From assembly GCF_029932565.1 (NCBI RefSeq), contig NZ_JAOZPV010000005.1, forward strand, positions 1 through 49,014: a stretch of 49,014 nucleotides of DNA, in the 5' to 3' direction. Positions 1-9,424 of this stretch are shown piece by piece (position 1 is the first letter of the stretch; each line of letters opens with the position of its first letter). The position numbers and the translations under genes are program-made. This DNA comes from Hydrogenimonas sp. (GTDB lineage Bacteria; Campylobacterota; Campylobacteria; Campylobacterales; Hydrogenimonadaceae). The notes below the pieces were generated by a model. The model saw nothing but the letters and a program-made list of their open reading frames with translations, had not been told where the DNA came from and searched no databases.

Positions 1-2808
1 AACAAGAGAAAACATATCTACCTCTATGATCGTAACGGGACCCTGCTGGAGCATGTTCAAAAATCCTATACTATCGATCTTGTCGAAAGCGACAACGATG
101 TCTTCATTGGCGGTGTCAAATATAGCAGGGGCAACAAAAAATATTCATTCGATGGTTGGCTCGACAAAGTGATGGTGTTTAGAAAAGTTTTGCAGCAGGG
201 GGATATCGAAGATATTCTCAGGAACCAACTCCACGGGAAATATTACGATAGCCTGCCAATGGCGGTATGCCCGATATGCCCGGTTGCCGATTATCGGATG
301 GATGTATGCGGTTTCAGCGGTTATCAGGGAGAGGTCGAAGACAGCAGTGGATACGAGCATAACGGAACGGCGCTTAACGGTGTCTCGACCGCCTCGGGAG
401 CACTCTGTATGTCGGCGGCGCTGGATGGCGTGGATGACATGATCAAAGTGCCCGATTCTGATAAACTGGATGGAACGCGTCAACTGACAATAACGCTCTG
501 GATGAATCCGGTAGAGCTGAGACAGACCAACGGAAGCAATGCCCGGGGCGTCATTTCCAAACGCAGAAGTGCTGGAAGCAATGAGTCGTACGGCATTTTT
601 TTCTGGAATGGTCACCAGATGGCCGACGATGACGGAGACGGTGAATACGACAGGGCGAGACTCTACATCGATATCGATGGCAATAATGACCGTTTTGCTA
701 CACAGGCTTTTATTCAACGTGGAAAGTGGACCCATCTGGCCGTTGTCTATGATGGGTTCTCGCCGCCAAACGAGCGTGTAAAAGTCTATATTGACGGCCG
801 GTTTGACAAAGCGGCGAGAGAGGGGAGCGATATCCTGGCGAACTACGCGTCGGATCTCTACATCGGCGATCTTCACTATCCCAATCAAAACAAAGTGTTC
901 AAGGGGCTTCTCGATGAAGTCAAAATTGTTGATTATGCATTGACGCATGAAGAGATTCTGCGCATCTACGAGAATGAGCGCACCCATCACTCCTACGATG
1001 GAACATACAGAAACTGCCCGGACTGCAGCAATCCCGTAGTGGAGCAGTACCGTTTCGATGCCTGGGATACCGGGCGATCGATTGACGATCGGAACATTTC
1101 GACCAAACTCGTGAACGAACCGTTTTCTCTCCAGGTGGCATCGCTCAATGAAACCAATGACGGACTTGAAAATTTCGATGGAACAATCTGCATTCGTCTG
1201 AAAGACGACCGGGATACCCCACTGACGCCATGGAACACACTCCATTGGCAGGATCGAAACAGTACGGATCTTCTCTTCACTATCGACCATGCGGTTGGTG
1301 GTGCCCGGTCGGTTTTGGCCGATTTGCACTGGAAACAGGATGTCAATGAAAGCTGCCCGCTTCAACAGGAGGAGAATGCATCGACATCCAGTGACGCATT
1401 TTCCGTCCGCCCTCTCAAAATCGTATTTGTACAACCCGGAGAGGATGCGAATTTGACATCGGAACACCCCTATCAGTTTCCAAACGGTATCGAAGCGCTC
1501 GATACCCATGGCAATGTTGCCAGAGAGTACAACACGACACTCTCTCTCATCTATCGGCTCAAGATGAAGAACGGTGAAACCAACACTTCTCTGGCCGGCA
1601 CTCTGAATCAGTCGCTCTCCTCCTTTGCCGACGGCATAGCCGACTACAATCTCAGTTTCGACGATGTGGCGATCGTCTCGCTGGAACTCAACGATACCCA
1701 ATGGACGGCTATCGATGCGGACGACACCCCCGAGTCGAACCGGACAATCTATGGCGTACTCGATGTCCGGTTCATACCCCACCATTTCAATGTAACTTTT
1801 TCGTCGACCCCCGTGATGGAGGACAACGATACGGCCAACGGTTTCACCTATCTCTCGAATGATTTGACGATGAGTGCCTGGCTGCGCGGATTGAATATCG
1901 ATGTTTCGGCACGGGGAGAAAACGATGGGGTGATGATGAACTTCAGCAATCCCATGGATCGTCTCTTTGCCGACCCTGTCGATATCGCACCGCTTTTGCA
2001 ACTGCCCGATCGGCACTCCGCTCCCAATATCATGGGTGAACCACAGCCGCAGACAGGTGTCGATCTCGGTTTCGTTTCGGGCAACGCGGTTCTGACCTAT
2101 TCGGATGTGGCTTTCAATTACGCTCGGCTCTACGATTCGCCGATCGATCCGTTTGCGGTACTGGGAAGCGAAGGGAATATCACGGTTGCGGTACAGGATT
2201 CGATTTTTCCCGGGGTCGTCGGCAATCTGTTGTCAAATTTCTCCGGCGGTGCACTCTTTTATTATGGCAGGCTGCGTGCGGAAGATATCCGAACGACCGA
2301 ACCGAGTGTCGAGAACATTGTCGATTTCGAAGTATTCGACAGATACACGCCTGCCTATGTTGCGGGTTTCCGTCAGAATTCGCTCTACTGGTATCGTAAC
2401 GAAAAGCATCGCAGTCGGATGAATGGTCACATCATCGAGGCCAACGCCACGGCGGATGTGCAGCTCGGCAGTGCGGCGGATGCGAATATGGTCATGCAAT
2501 ACGAGAGATTCGGCAGCGGCACGCTGACAATGGAGATCAATACGACGGAAAACGTTGCGAAAACCCGTGTGATCCATCTGAATATCGATCCGTGGCTCTG
2601 GTATGTTCCGAAAGGGTTTGGCGGCGATTATGCGTACACACCCGGTAGCGACTGTATGGTTCATCCCTGTTTCAACTATCGGTTCGATCGTCCGGGAGGC
2701 GGCCGACGGGTACAAAGTGGAGATTTCAACGGGTCCGATTTCGATGCCGGATCTCTCGATACAAACGTGACCTATCGACGTAAACACGGAGTCAAGGTTT
2801 TCCGATGA
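1..2808 (+). CDS. MshQ-like LamG-domain surface/pilus protein (5' end outside window)
   Basis: The reading frame is open from base 1, so the N-terminus lies off the window; 935 residues are visible. The first visible stretch ends like a LamG (concanavalin A-like) domain (FDGWLDKVMVF). A second, complete LamG domain spans roughly residues 130-320, with a WTHLAVVYDG core and a typical GLLDEVKIVDYAL end. The remaining 600 residues are Asp/Asn/Thr-rich, beta-type sequence with a GRLRAEDIRT stretch that resembles the C-terminal region of MshQ-type proteins (DUF6701); that match is from memory. It overlaps the next pilin gene by 4 bases (ATGA) and heads a run of pilin genes. I infer an exported adhesin or pilus-tip protein that may bind glycans. 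The LamG call is firm; the MshQ role is inference. Confidence 0.75.
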   Translation, partial: NKRKHIYLYDRNGTLLEHVQKSYTIDLVESDNDVFIGGVKYSRGNKKYSFDGWLDKVMVFRKVLQQGDIEDILRNQLHGKYYDSLPMAVCPICPVADYRMDVCGFSGYQGEVEDSSGYEHNGTALNGVSTASGALCMSAALDGVDDMIKVPDSDKLDGTRQLTITLWMNPVELRQTNGSNARGVISKRRSAGSNESYGIFFWNGHQMADDDGDGEYDRARLYIDIDGNNDRFATQAFIQRGKWTHLAVVYDGFSPPNERVKVYIDGRFDKAAREGSDILANYASDLYIGDLHYPNQNKVFKGLLDEVKIVDYALTHEEILRIYENERTHHSYDGTYRNCPDCSNPVVEQYRFDAWDTGRSIDDRNISTKLVNEPFSLQVASLNETNDGLENFDGTICIRLKDDRDTPLTPWNTLHWQDRNSTDLLFTIDHAVGGARSVLADLHWKQDVNESCPLQQEENASTSSDAFSVRPLKIVFVQPGEDANLTSEHPYQFPNGIEALDTHGNVAREYNTTLSLIYRLKMKNGETNTSLAGTLNQSLSSFADGIADYNLSFDDVAIVSLELNDTQWTAIDADDTPESNRTIYGVLDVRFIPHHFNVTFSSTPVMEDNDTANGFTYLSNDLTMSAWLRGLNIDVSARGENDGVMMNFSNPMDRLFADPVDIAPLLQLPDRHSAPNIMGEPQPQTGVDLGFVSGNAVLTYSDVAFNYARLYDSPIDPFAVLGSEGNITVAVQDSIFPGVVGNLLSNFSGGALFYYGRLRAEDIRTTEPSVENIVDFEVFDRYTPAYVAGFRQNSLYWYRNEKHRSRMNGHIIEANATADVQLGSAADANMVMQYERFGSGTLTMEINTTENVAKTRVIHLNIDPWLWYVPKGFGGDYAYTPGSDCMVHPCFNYRFDRPGGGRRVQSGDFNGSDFDAGSLDTNVTYRRKHGVKVFR

Positions 2809-3446
2809 GGCGGGGAGTGACTCTGATCGAGTTGATTATCACGATGGTCATCGTGGGACTGGTCTTTATGGTCGTACCGAAAATTGTATTTGTGACCAAC
2901 AAGAGTTTCGAAACGATCGTCAAAGAGGATGCACTCTACAATGCGATGGCGCTGATGGGTATCGTCATCCATCTGCCGTGGGACGAGGAGAATACGAAAA
3001 TGGACCAAATTCTGAGTGTCTCCTCGGGCCATAGTTCCTACACATGCGATACGACTACCGGTTTCTACCGGATCGGAGGCTTCAAAGGGTCGCGCAACTG
3101 CATCGACAACAGTGTTGTACCGATGAATGCTTCGTCAGCGCCGGGGCGTGAAGATGCCTTTTTCAACGATATCGACGACTATGACGGGTACCGTGTCGAG
3201 ACGGCGACACCGGCGGGGGCGAAATATCGGCTGGACGTGGGCGTGCGCTATCTGGCCGATCCCGCTCCGGGGAACAGTGTGGATCTTTCGGTGCTCTCTC
3301 CCGCATCCGGATCCACGAATGTCAAGGAGATCAATGTCACCGTATCCAATGCACCCGGCAGAAAAAAAGCCCCCTTCTCCACATCGATCTTCTACCATTC
3401 GGTCAATATCGGACAGGTCTATGTCAATAAAAGGGCATGGCGGTGA
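2805..3446 (+). CDS. Minor type IV pilin-like protein (prepilin methylation motif)
   Basis: 213 residues. After a short Met-Arg-Arg leader comes the class III prepilin motif G/VTLIEL, with Gly at -1 and Glu at +5, followed by about 20 hydrophobic residues (IITMVIVGLVFMVV). A prepilin peptidase should cut after the Gly and the helix would pack into a pilus or pseudopilus core. The rest is a soluble globular region with two cysteines in its middle. The start is set by the ATGA overlap with the LamG gene. It corresponds in position to the mshO/mshD-type minor pilins of MSHA loci; the exact orthologue cannot be assigned by eye. Confidence 0.82.
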   Translation: MRRGVTLIELIITMVIVGLVFMVVPKIVFVTNKSFETIVKEDALYNAMALMGIVIHLPWDEENTKMDQILSVSSGHSSYTCDTTTGFYRIGGFKGSRNCIDNSVVPMNASSAPGREDAFFNDIDDYDGYRVETATPAGAKYRLDVGVRYLADPAPGNSVDLSVLSPASGSTNVKEINVTVSNAPGRKKAPFSTSIFYHSVNIGQVYVNKRAWR

Positions 3447-4381
3447 AACGGGCGTTCACGCTGATCGAGATCATTATGGTCATCGTCATTACCGGCATTC
3501 TGGCTCTCGGCACCTTCAAAGCGTTGAACGCCCTCTATATTCGAAGCGTCAAAGCGCAGGCCGTGACCGAGCTCTCTCTCGATTCGCAGGTCGTGCTCGA
3601 TCAGTTGAGTATGCTGCTCTACAGCCGGGTACCGGCATCGGTCATCGGCTACGACACTGCCGATGCAACCTTCCAGCCTCTCGGAGAGCTTGCGGTGCCC
3701 AAACCGGTATTGGAGTGGCTCGGTGTGGCGGAGGAGTCTCTTGTCCGCCGGGACTACAGCGGTTTTATCGATATGAATGCCAGTGACACTCTTTCCAATA
3801 CGCTGATCTCACCAAACAGCAACGGTTTGAAAGTCAATGCGACAGAAGCGTTGAAATTTGCTCTATCGAGTGATATGTTTGCCAACGATTCGATCCGCCT
3901 TGTGTTTGCGGGAACATTCGATACGGGCATATCGGGGCACCTCGATTTTCCAAATACGTTTGGCTGGCATGGCGGGGGAGCCGGTGAAATTTTTGCCATC
4001 GGCATGGATGCCGACGGAAATATCACACTCCAGGGCTCTCCGAGTTTTGTATACGAAAAATATTATCTCGTCGATACGGCCTACGGCGTGGCCCGGGGCG
4101 GGGAGATCGACAAAAATGCCCAGTGTATTCGTGATCTCGGTTTGAACCTGGATAACGATACGCTGCTTCTCTTTTACGACTATCGTCCGTGGAGAGCGGA
4201 AACCTTCTGTGCCGATCCCAATGGAAGCGGACAGTCCGGACGGGTTACCGTACTGGGGCGGAATGTGACAGGATTTCGTGCCGAACTGGTCAATTACACG
4301 ATCCGTCTCAGTATCGATATGGTGCGCCCGATCCGCGGTTCCACTCCTGTGCATATCTCCAAGCAGAAGGTGGTGTTTTGA
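3437..4381 (+). CDS. Minor type IV pilin-like protein, larger
   Basis: 314 residues. The N-terminus is MAVKR followed by A/FTLIEI, so the predicted prepilin peptidase site has Ala rather than Gly at -1; Glu +5 is kept. A hydrophobic helix follows (IMVIVITGILALGTF). The large C-terminal domain has a regular beta-rich pattern, as in minor pilins of the MshO/GspJ type. It overlaps the upstream pilin gene by 10 bases and the downstream gene by one base, so translation is probably coupled. Together with the flanking pilin-like genes it probably forms an initiation or tip complex for the pilus (inference from known systems). Confidence 0.8.
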   Translation: MAVKRAFTLIEIIMVIVITGILALGTFKALNALYIRSVKAQAVTELSLDSQVVLDQLSMLLYSRVPASVIGYDTADATFQPLGELAVPKPVLEWLGVAEESLVRRDYSGFIDMNASDTLSNTLISPNSNGLKVNATEALKFALSSDMFANDSIRLVFAGTFDTGISGHLDFPNTFGWHGGGAGEIFAIGMDADGNITLQGSPSFVYEKYYLVDTAYGVARGGEIDKNAQCIRDLGLNLDNDTLLLFYDYRPWRAETFCADPNGSGQSGRVTVLGRNVTGFRAELVNYTIRLSIDMVRPIRGSTPVHISKQKVVF

Positions 4382-4878
4382 TGATGGAACATGCTCCTTG
4401 TAAACCGTTGTTGTTTCGACTTCTTCCATCCCGAATGCGGTCCGCATTCGGGATCTGGCAGGCGATCATCATCATTCTGATCGTCGGAGGGATCATGGCC
4501 GTCGCGATGCGCTATGCCAGAATCGGAACCGTCCATACCGCCGACAGCTATATTCGGGAACAGGCGGAACTCTTTTTGCAAAGTGCTGTCGAGATCGCGA
4601 TGCTGCAGATCAGCGGTCATGACAGAAGCAGCGGCTGCCTTGACCATCTGCAGGTGATGTCGCGGGATGGCAAATTTGTCGCCGACATCAATATTACACA
4701 CTATTATCTGATGCAGGGAAGCGGCGATCTTGCCCGATGCGGATCGCTCGGCTATCCCATCGGTACCGAAGAGTCGCACGGCATGGTCATGATGGAAACG
4801 GTCGTGACAACCAATCCGGACCATCCCAAAGTTGTCCATCCGGTCAGACTCGTACGAAGGAGCCTTCAACGACCATGA
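4381..4878 (+). CDS. Atypical pilin-like membrane protein lacking Glu+5
   Basis: 165 residues starting at the ATG that overlaps the preceding stop (ATGATGG). An upstream in-frame extension exists but lies inside the previous gene. About 22 residues of basic leader precede SA/FGIWQAIIIILIVGG. This resembles a prepilin cleavage site with Ala at -1 and Phe at +1, but position +5 is Gln instead of Glu. A loss of Glu+5 is known in GspK-type tip pseudopilins. The rest is a short periplasmic domain with cysteines at about residues 81 and 121. Position in the cluster suggests an MshP-like or tip component; this is inference. Confidence 0.68.
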   Translation: MMEHAPCKPLLFRLLPSRMRSAFGIWQAIIIILIVGGIMAVAMRYARIGTVHTADSYIREQAELFLQSAVEIAMLQISGHDRSSGCLDHLQVMSRDGKFVADINITHYYLMQGSGDLARCGSLGYPIGTEESHGMVMMETVVTTNPDHPKVVHPVRLVRRSLQRP

Positions 4879-5357
4879 AGATCCATGTGAGATATTTGCG
4901 GGCCTTTACATTGATCGAATTGATTTTCGTCATTCTGCTCATCGGTATTCTCGGGGCAGTGGGAACTTCGCTCTACCGGCCGCAGCATCTTCTTAACGAC
5001 GCGAAATTCATACGGGCCAAAATCATGAAAACACGTTATGAGGCGGTCGGTTACGATCAACGAAATTTCGACGGCACATTTCGCGGAGACAATATCGGGT
5101 GTATAACAGTCGACAGAGCCGGAATCGAAGGAAATATTGCAAAAGCGGGTGCGTACCGGTTGCATAAACATACACAGATACGCTTGGCAGGAATGTCAGG
5201 GAACGTTATTTGCTTTGATGTGAGCGGCAGGCCTCACGATGGCGATTTCAGCCTCGTTTCACTCCTGCATGATGCGGCCGATATTAATGTAACTGACGGA
5301 AAACGGAGTTACAGTCTGAAACTCTATCCGCTGAGCGGGTATGTGACGATCGATTAA
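4875..5357 (+). CDS. Minor type IV pilin-like protein
   Basis: 160 residues from the ATG overlapping the previous stop by four bases. The leader MKIHVRYLR precedes A/FTLIELIFVILLIGILG, a canonical prepilin methylation motif with Ala at -1 and Glu at +5. The mature protein would have a single hydrophobic helix and a short globular region with a likely disulfide pair (cysteines in IGCITVD and NVICFDVSG). It resembles MshC/MshD- or FimT/GspH-like minor pilins. The longer in-frame reading upstream lies in the neighbouring gene and has no ribosome-binding site, so it is rejected. Last of four consecutive minor pilins, 20 bases before the assembly genes. Confidence 0.8.
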   Translation: MKIHVRYLRAFTLIELIFVILLIGILGAVGTSLYRPQHLLNDAKFIRAKIMKTRYEAVGYDQRNFDGTFRGDNIGCITVDRAGIEGNIAKAGAYRLHKHTQIRLAGMSGNVICFDVSGRPHDGDFSLVSLLHDAADINVTDGKRSYSLKLYPLSGYVTID

Positions 5358-5377
5358 ATGATAAAAACGGAAAAGGG

Positions 5378-6862
5378 ATGGGAAAACACGCGGTCTTTAT
5401 TTGTTCGGATGAGGAGAAGAGTCTTCTCCGATTCGATGGCAACCAATTTGTAGCGGCAGAATCGAGGCATGCAAAAAAAGGATATTGCGGTACGGTATTG
5501 CCGGTCGATCTGGTTCATTCGCATACCTTCAAAATTCCTTTGGGCACAAGCGAAGAGAAGCTTGCAACGATCGTAGAGATCACGATGTTCGAAGAGGGAG
5601 GACTCGATCTCGAGAAAGAGTACGCCATTGCATTCATCAAATATCCCCTCGATTTTGAATCCTCCTGGCTGGTCGAAGCATTTGCCGTGGAGCATGACCA
5701 TCTTCATCAACGGTATGATCCTGCTCTGCGGGTTACCGGACATATCGATCTGCTGGCGATCCCCTACCTGATCTACGAAGCACTCTATCTGTTCGATAAA
5801 GCGGACAGCAGTGCCGTCGAACTCTTTCTCTATCTCGGGGATGAAACCTCGTATGCAGTGCTTTGCAAAGAGGGACGTTATATCACACACCGAAGACTTC
5901 CTTCGCTTGAATCGATTGCACTCAAGGCGGAGGTCAGTGTCGAAGCACTGAAAGACGCACTTCGAAAACGGGGATTGGAGAAAGAGAAATATGGAGCGGA
6001 CGAAACACTTCTGATCGAGACGATAGAGGCATCCTTTACCGGTATTGTCGAACGTGTTTCACAGGCGGTCAACCATAAACGCGGTATCTTCGGAATAGGG
6101 AAGGTGGATACACTTCTGATCGACTTCGAGCAGCAGACAATTCCGGGCCTGTGGGAGATTTTCGACGGATACGGTTTTGAAACGAGCCGCAAGGGTACAC
6201 TCAGCTGTTGCGAAACACTTGAGCCCTCCATGCAGCATAAAGGTATCGAGGCACTCTATATTTTTGCGGCTTCCGAGGGAAAAATCGAAGCACCGAATCT
6301 GACCATTTTCGAAAAACGTCCCGCTTTTTTCCAGACACATACCGGACGTTTTATCACGGTTGTTTCCGCCGCGGTATTGCTTACGGCAGGTATGGGAATT
6401 TTCAACGAGATCAAATTTGAAACGCTGCAGGCAAGGATAACCAATCTTCAGAAACAGCTCGACACCCTGAAACAGAAGTCGAAATATTTCAGCCAGAAAC
6501 TGAAAGAGGAGAGGGATCTTCGGGATAAAACGGCAAAAAAACTGGAAGAGAGAGAGCTGGAGCTGATGGCATTTGACGAAGCGGCGGATACGATGATGCT
6601 GATCAAGGCTTCCAAAGCGAAGCGGCAGGCGATGATGCGTGATGTGGACAGGGCACTGGAGAAGTATCATCTTTCGGCGACCTCGATGGAGCAGAATGGT
6701 TCGAAAACGATGCGGGTGGATATTTTGACGAGCTATGCCAAACGTGACAGGATCGCGAAATTCATGAAGGAGTTGGTCGACAAGGGATACAGCAGTGTCG
6801 GGACACGGGCGATCCGACTCGATGAAGATGTCTACCAAAGCGGTGTGGAGATCGTACGATGA
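5378..6862 (+). CDS. mshI: MshI-like pilus assembly protein (PilM/PilN-type fusion)
   Basis: 494 residues. Residues 1-310 look like the degenerate actin-like (PilM/GspL cytoplasmic) fold, including LFLYLGDETSYAVL and DTLLIDFEQQ strands. A transmembrane helix lies at about 325-342, then a strong coiled coil at about 345-397 and a small C-terminal domain, as in PilN. This is the inner-membrane alignment subcomplex linking the cytoplasmic motor to the secretin. It starts 20 bases after the last minor pilin behind an AAAAGGG ribosome-binding sequence and overlaps the PilO/MshJ-like gene by 4 bases. Family identity comes from layout and neighbours, because primary sequence conservation in this group is low. 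Confidence 0.75.
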   Translation: MGKHAVFICSDEEKSLLRFDGNQFVAAESRHAKKGYCGTVLPVDLVHSHTFKIPLGTSEEKLATIVEITMFEEGGLDLEKEYAIAFIKYPLDFESSWLVEAFAVEHDHLHQRYDPALRVTGHIDLLAIPYLIYEALYLFDKADSSAVELFLYLGDETSYAVLCKEGRYITHRRLPSLESIALKAEVSVEALKDALRKRGLEKEKYGADETLLIETIEASFTGIVERVSQAVNHKRGIFGIGKVDTLLIDFEQQTIPGLWEIFDGYGFETSRKGTLSCCETLEPSMQHKGIEALYIFAASEGKIEAPNLTIFEKRPAFFQTHTGRFITVVSAAVLLTAGMGIFNEIKFETLQARITNLQKQLDTLKQKSKYFSQKLKEERDLRDKTAKKLEERELELMAFDEAADTMMLIKASKAKRQAMMRDVDRALEKYHLSATSMEQNGSKTMRVDILTSYAKRDRIAKFMKELVDKGYSSVGTRAIRLDEDVYQSGVEIVR

Positions 6863-7479
6863 GTCTTCTTCGCGATACGGAAAATCAGTTCGAATCCTTT
6901 TCTCCGATCAAGCGATTGGCCGTGACAGTGGGTGCTGCCGTCATGATCGTGGCGATGGGGTGGTATCTGTGGATCGATCCGCTCAATGAAGAGATCGAGG
7001 CATCGTCGATCCGTTGTGATCAGATTCAACAGCAGATTGCACGTGTCAATCTGAGGCGTATCAGTACGAAACTCGAACAGGTCAAACGGGAACGGCTGAA
7101 ACTGCAGGAGGATCTCCGTGAGGCGGAAGCCGCCAAGCGGTATCTGCAGAGTCGTGCCAGACAGCTCGATTTTATCTGGTTTGAGCAGAAGAGTTTTCTC
7201 GACATGCTGGATCGTGTTTTGAAACGTTCGGTCGATCTGGGATTGCGAATCGATCTGATCGAAAGTGTTGAGATCAACGGAGAGGTGATGCCGCTCATCG
7301 AGAAAAAAAAGGCGGTCCATATCGAAGGAGAAGGGCGGTTCGCGGATATTGTGAAACTGATTCAGTTTATCGAAAGCTTCAATGCATTGCTCAAAGTCGA
7401 ACACATGAAAATATGGCTTGCTGAAACGGGCGAAACGCTTTTCCGCATCGATCTTCTCAGCTATGGAGCGAAATTATGA
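6859..7479 (+). CDS. mshJ: MshJ/PilO-like inner-membrane pilus assembly protein
   Basis: 206 residues. A short cytoplasmic N-terminus is followed by one transmembrane helix (about 19-38), a long charged coiled coil (about 45-110) and a ferredoxin-like C-terminal half, the standard PilO/GspM/MshJ arrangement. It would pair with the MshI-like protein in the inner-membrane alignment complex. Start overlaps the previous stop (ATGA) and its end overlaps the next gene by 4 bases. Recognised by architecture and operon position rather than by a catalytic motif. Confidence 0.75.
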   Translation: MSLLRDTENQFESFSPIKRLAVTVGAAVMIVAMGWYLWIDPLNEEIEASSIRCDQIQQQIARVNLRRISTKLEQVKRERLKLQEDLREAEAAKRYLQSRARQLDFIWFEQKSFLDMLDRVLKRSVDLGLRIDLIESVEINGEVMPLIEKKKAVHIEGEGRFADIVKLIQFIESFNALLKVEHMKIWLAETGETLFRIDLLSYGAKL

Positions 7480-7886
7480 GAAACTGTATGGCCATTGTCA
7501 TATCGGTACTCTATACGACACTGCTTGCAGCTGCACCTGTCGATGTTGCATCCATTGCGAAAAAGTTTGAAAAACTTGGAGAGTGGCAGCTGCCGCAGAC
7601 GCCGGACTATACCATATACGATCCGTTCAGGCGGGCCGAACCTCTGATCAGGCAGGCCAAAGCGGTGAAACGCAAACCGAAACCAATCACGCTGAGAATT
7701 ACCGCGATTATGAACGACCGTGCTTTTGTCAATGGCAGATGGGTACGTTCCGGCGATAGAATCGGAGAGTACAAGGTCGTTGGAATACGGAGCCGCGGTA
7801 TCGTGCTGAAGGCACATAACCGCACCCTTTTTCTGCCGATGAGAGAGAAAAAGAGATTATTGAAAGTCAAGGAACCAGAACAATGA
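7476..7886 (+). CDS. mshK: MshK/PilP-like periplasmic pilus assembly protein
   Basis: 136 residues. The N-terminus is a probable signal peptide or anchor (AIVISVLYTTLLAAAP). After a proline- and lysine-containing linker, a small beta domain runs from about residue 68 (ITLRITAIMNDRAFVNGRW) to the end, with the VNGRWVRSGDRIGEYKVVGI pattern typical of the HR domain of PilP/GspC/MshK. It should bridge the inner-membrane complex and the secretin. Overlaps both neighbours by 4 bases, which fixes the start. Confidence 0.75.
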   Translation: MRNCMAIVISVLYTTLLAAAPVDVASIAKKFEKLGEWQLPQTPDYTIYDPFRRAEPLIRQAKAVKRKPKPITLRITAIMNDRAFVNGRWVRSGDRIGEYKVVGIRSRGIVLKAHNRTLFLPMREKKRLLKVKEPEQ

Positions 7887-9424
7887 AACGGATTATAGCC
7901 GCACTCGTTTTTTCGGCACTCATGCTTTATGGGTCGGTCGATTGTCAAAACAAACTCTTTTCATTTTCAACCAGCAGCCAGAATGGCAGAATCACGATAC
8001 TTGACATTGTGCAGAATCTTGCCGACACCTGTGAATTCAGCGTCATGTTCACGGATGAAGAGGCAAAAAAAGTGGTACGCACACCGCTGACACTGGTCCA
8101 TATCCGAGACTATACGCTGAACGAGATGTTTTCGTTCCTCTTTGACGAACACAATATGTTCTATCGGTACGATCCGCAGCGTCGCCTTCTCTCCATCTCC
8201 TACATCGAAACGAAATCGTTTCATATCGACTATGTCAATCTGAGTGAACTGAAAACCGAGTCGATCAAGTCGATCACGGTCGGGGCATCGAATAACAACA
8301 ATGACAATTACGGGGCATACGGCGGCGGATACAATACGGGGAACGTGGGAGGTACGGGCTATAATAATGAAAATGGCGGCGACAATTCGGATTACACGAC
8401 GATCAAAACGGTGACGGAGTTCAAATTCTGGGACAATTTCAAAGAGCAGATCGACGCGATTTTGCAGCGTGATGAAGACAGCCATACGATCAAAAGCAAA
8501 TCGTTGATCAACAAAGAGGCCGGTATTGTCACGGTTACAGGCACGAAACGGCAAATCGAGCGGGTCGAGGAGTATATCGATCACGTGACGGGACGCCTGC
8601 ACAAACAGATCATGCTCGAAGCGAGTCTCATCGAGTTGCGTTATGCCGACAAAAATACGACGGGCGTCGACTGGAGCCGTTTCGATCTGAAACTCCGCGG
8701 TCTGGCGCGTAAGGGGGGCGCCTTCCTTTTCCCCGATGGCTATAAACTCGGATATCAGTTTACGATGGATGGTCTCCTCAATTTTCTTCAGCACTATGGC
8801 GATGTCAACACGATCTCCAATCCGAAAGTGATGACACTCAACAACCAGCCTGCCGTTATCAATGTGGGTGACCAGGTCAACTACAAATACCAGACCGGAG
8901 CCATTACGACCACGACGACCGGCAATCCCGTCGGGACGAATACCTATACGATCGGTTCGGTCTTCGTCGGTCTGACACTCAATATCGTACCGGAAGTGAC
9001 GGATGACGGCTTCATTATTCTCAAAATCAACCCTGTTTTCAGCGAACCGATTCAGCAAAACGAAGGGCTCGATTACAATATGCGGTCGGATGAAGGAGAT
9101 TTTCTGCCCATCGATCCGACCGACCCGGGAAGCGATTCGACGATACGCCAGATGCCTCCGGATGTCAAAATCAAGCAGCTTACGTCGATCGTCAAAGTCA
9201 AAAACGGACACAAGGTTGTAATCGGAGGATTGATCAGTAAGCGTGTGATCCACTCCAATACCAAGGTGCCGCTTCTTGGAGACATTCCGCTTCTTGGGCG
9301 CGCATTCCACCATACAGGCACAGAGGTGCAGAAGATCGAACTGATCGTCGTCATCACACCGAAAATTGTCGACGGTACCGCCGTGCCATCTATCGATGAA
9401 GCGCTTCAGATGGGAGTGGACTAG
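7883..9424 (+). CDS. mshL: Pilus secretin MshL
   Basis: 513 residues. Signal peptide at about 1-20; an STN-like N0 domain at about 30-115; an Asn/Gly-rich linker at 136-170; a further N-domain at about 180-240; and a secretin domain at about 240-495 with the hallmark GGLISKR and VPLLGDIPLLGRAF segments near the C-terminus. It forms the outer-membrane ring through which the pilus emerges. A Cys at position 21 follows the signal peptide, but the preceding residues do not make a good lipobox. The Asn/Gly-rich linker is longer than a simple hinge. The next gene starts immediately after the stop. Confidence 0.9.
   Translation: MKRIIAALVFSALMLYGSVDCQNKLFSFSTSSQNGRITILDIVQNLADTCEFSVMFTDEEAKKVVRTPLTLVHIRDYTLNEMFSFLFDEHNMFYRYDPQRRLLSISYIETKSFHIDYVNLSELKTESIKSITVGASNNNNDNYGAYGGGYNTGNVGGTGYNNENGGDNSDYTTIKTVTEFKFWDNFKEQIDAILQRDEDSHTIKSKSLINKEAGIVTVTGTKRQIERVEEYIDHVTGRLHKQIMLEASLIELRYADKNTTGVDWSRFDLKLRGLARKGGAFLFPDGYKLGYQFTMDGLLNFLQHYGDVNTISNPKVMTLNNQPAVINVGDQVNYKYQTGAITTTTTGNPVGTNTYTIGSVFVGLTLNIVPEVTDDGFIILKINPVFSEPIQQNEGLDYNMRSDEGDFLPIDPTDPGSDSTIRQMPPDVKIKQLTSIVKVKNGHKVVIGGLISKRVIHSNTKVPLLGDIPLLGRAFHHTGTEVQKIELIVVITPKIVDGTAVPSIDEALQMGVD

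Noticed and set aside
145-2016. 623-codon open frame on the minus strand
   Set aside because: It mirrors the LamG gene, has no recognisable domains or ribosome-binding site, and the plus-strand frame continues to the window edge with clear LamG motifs.
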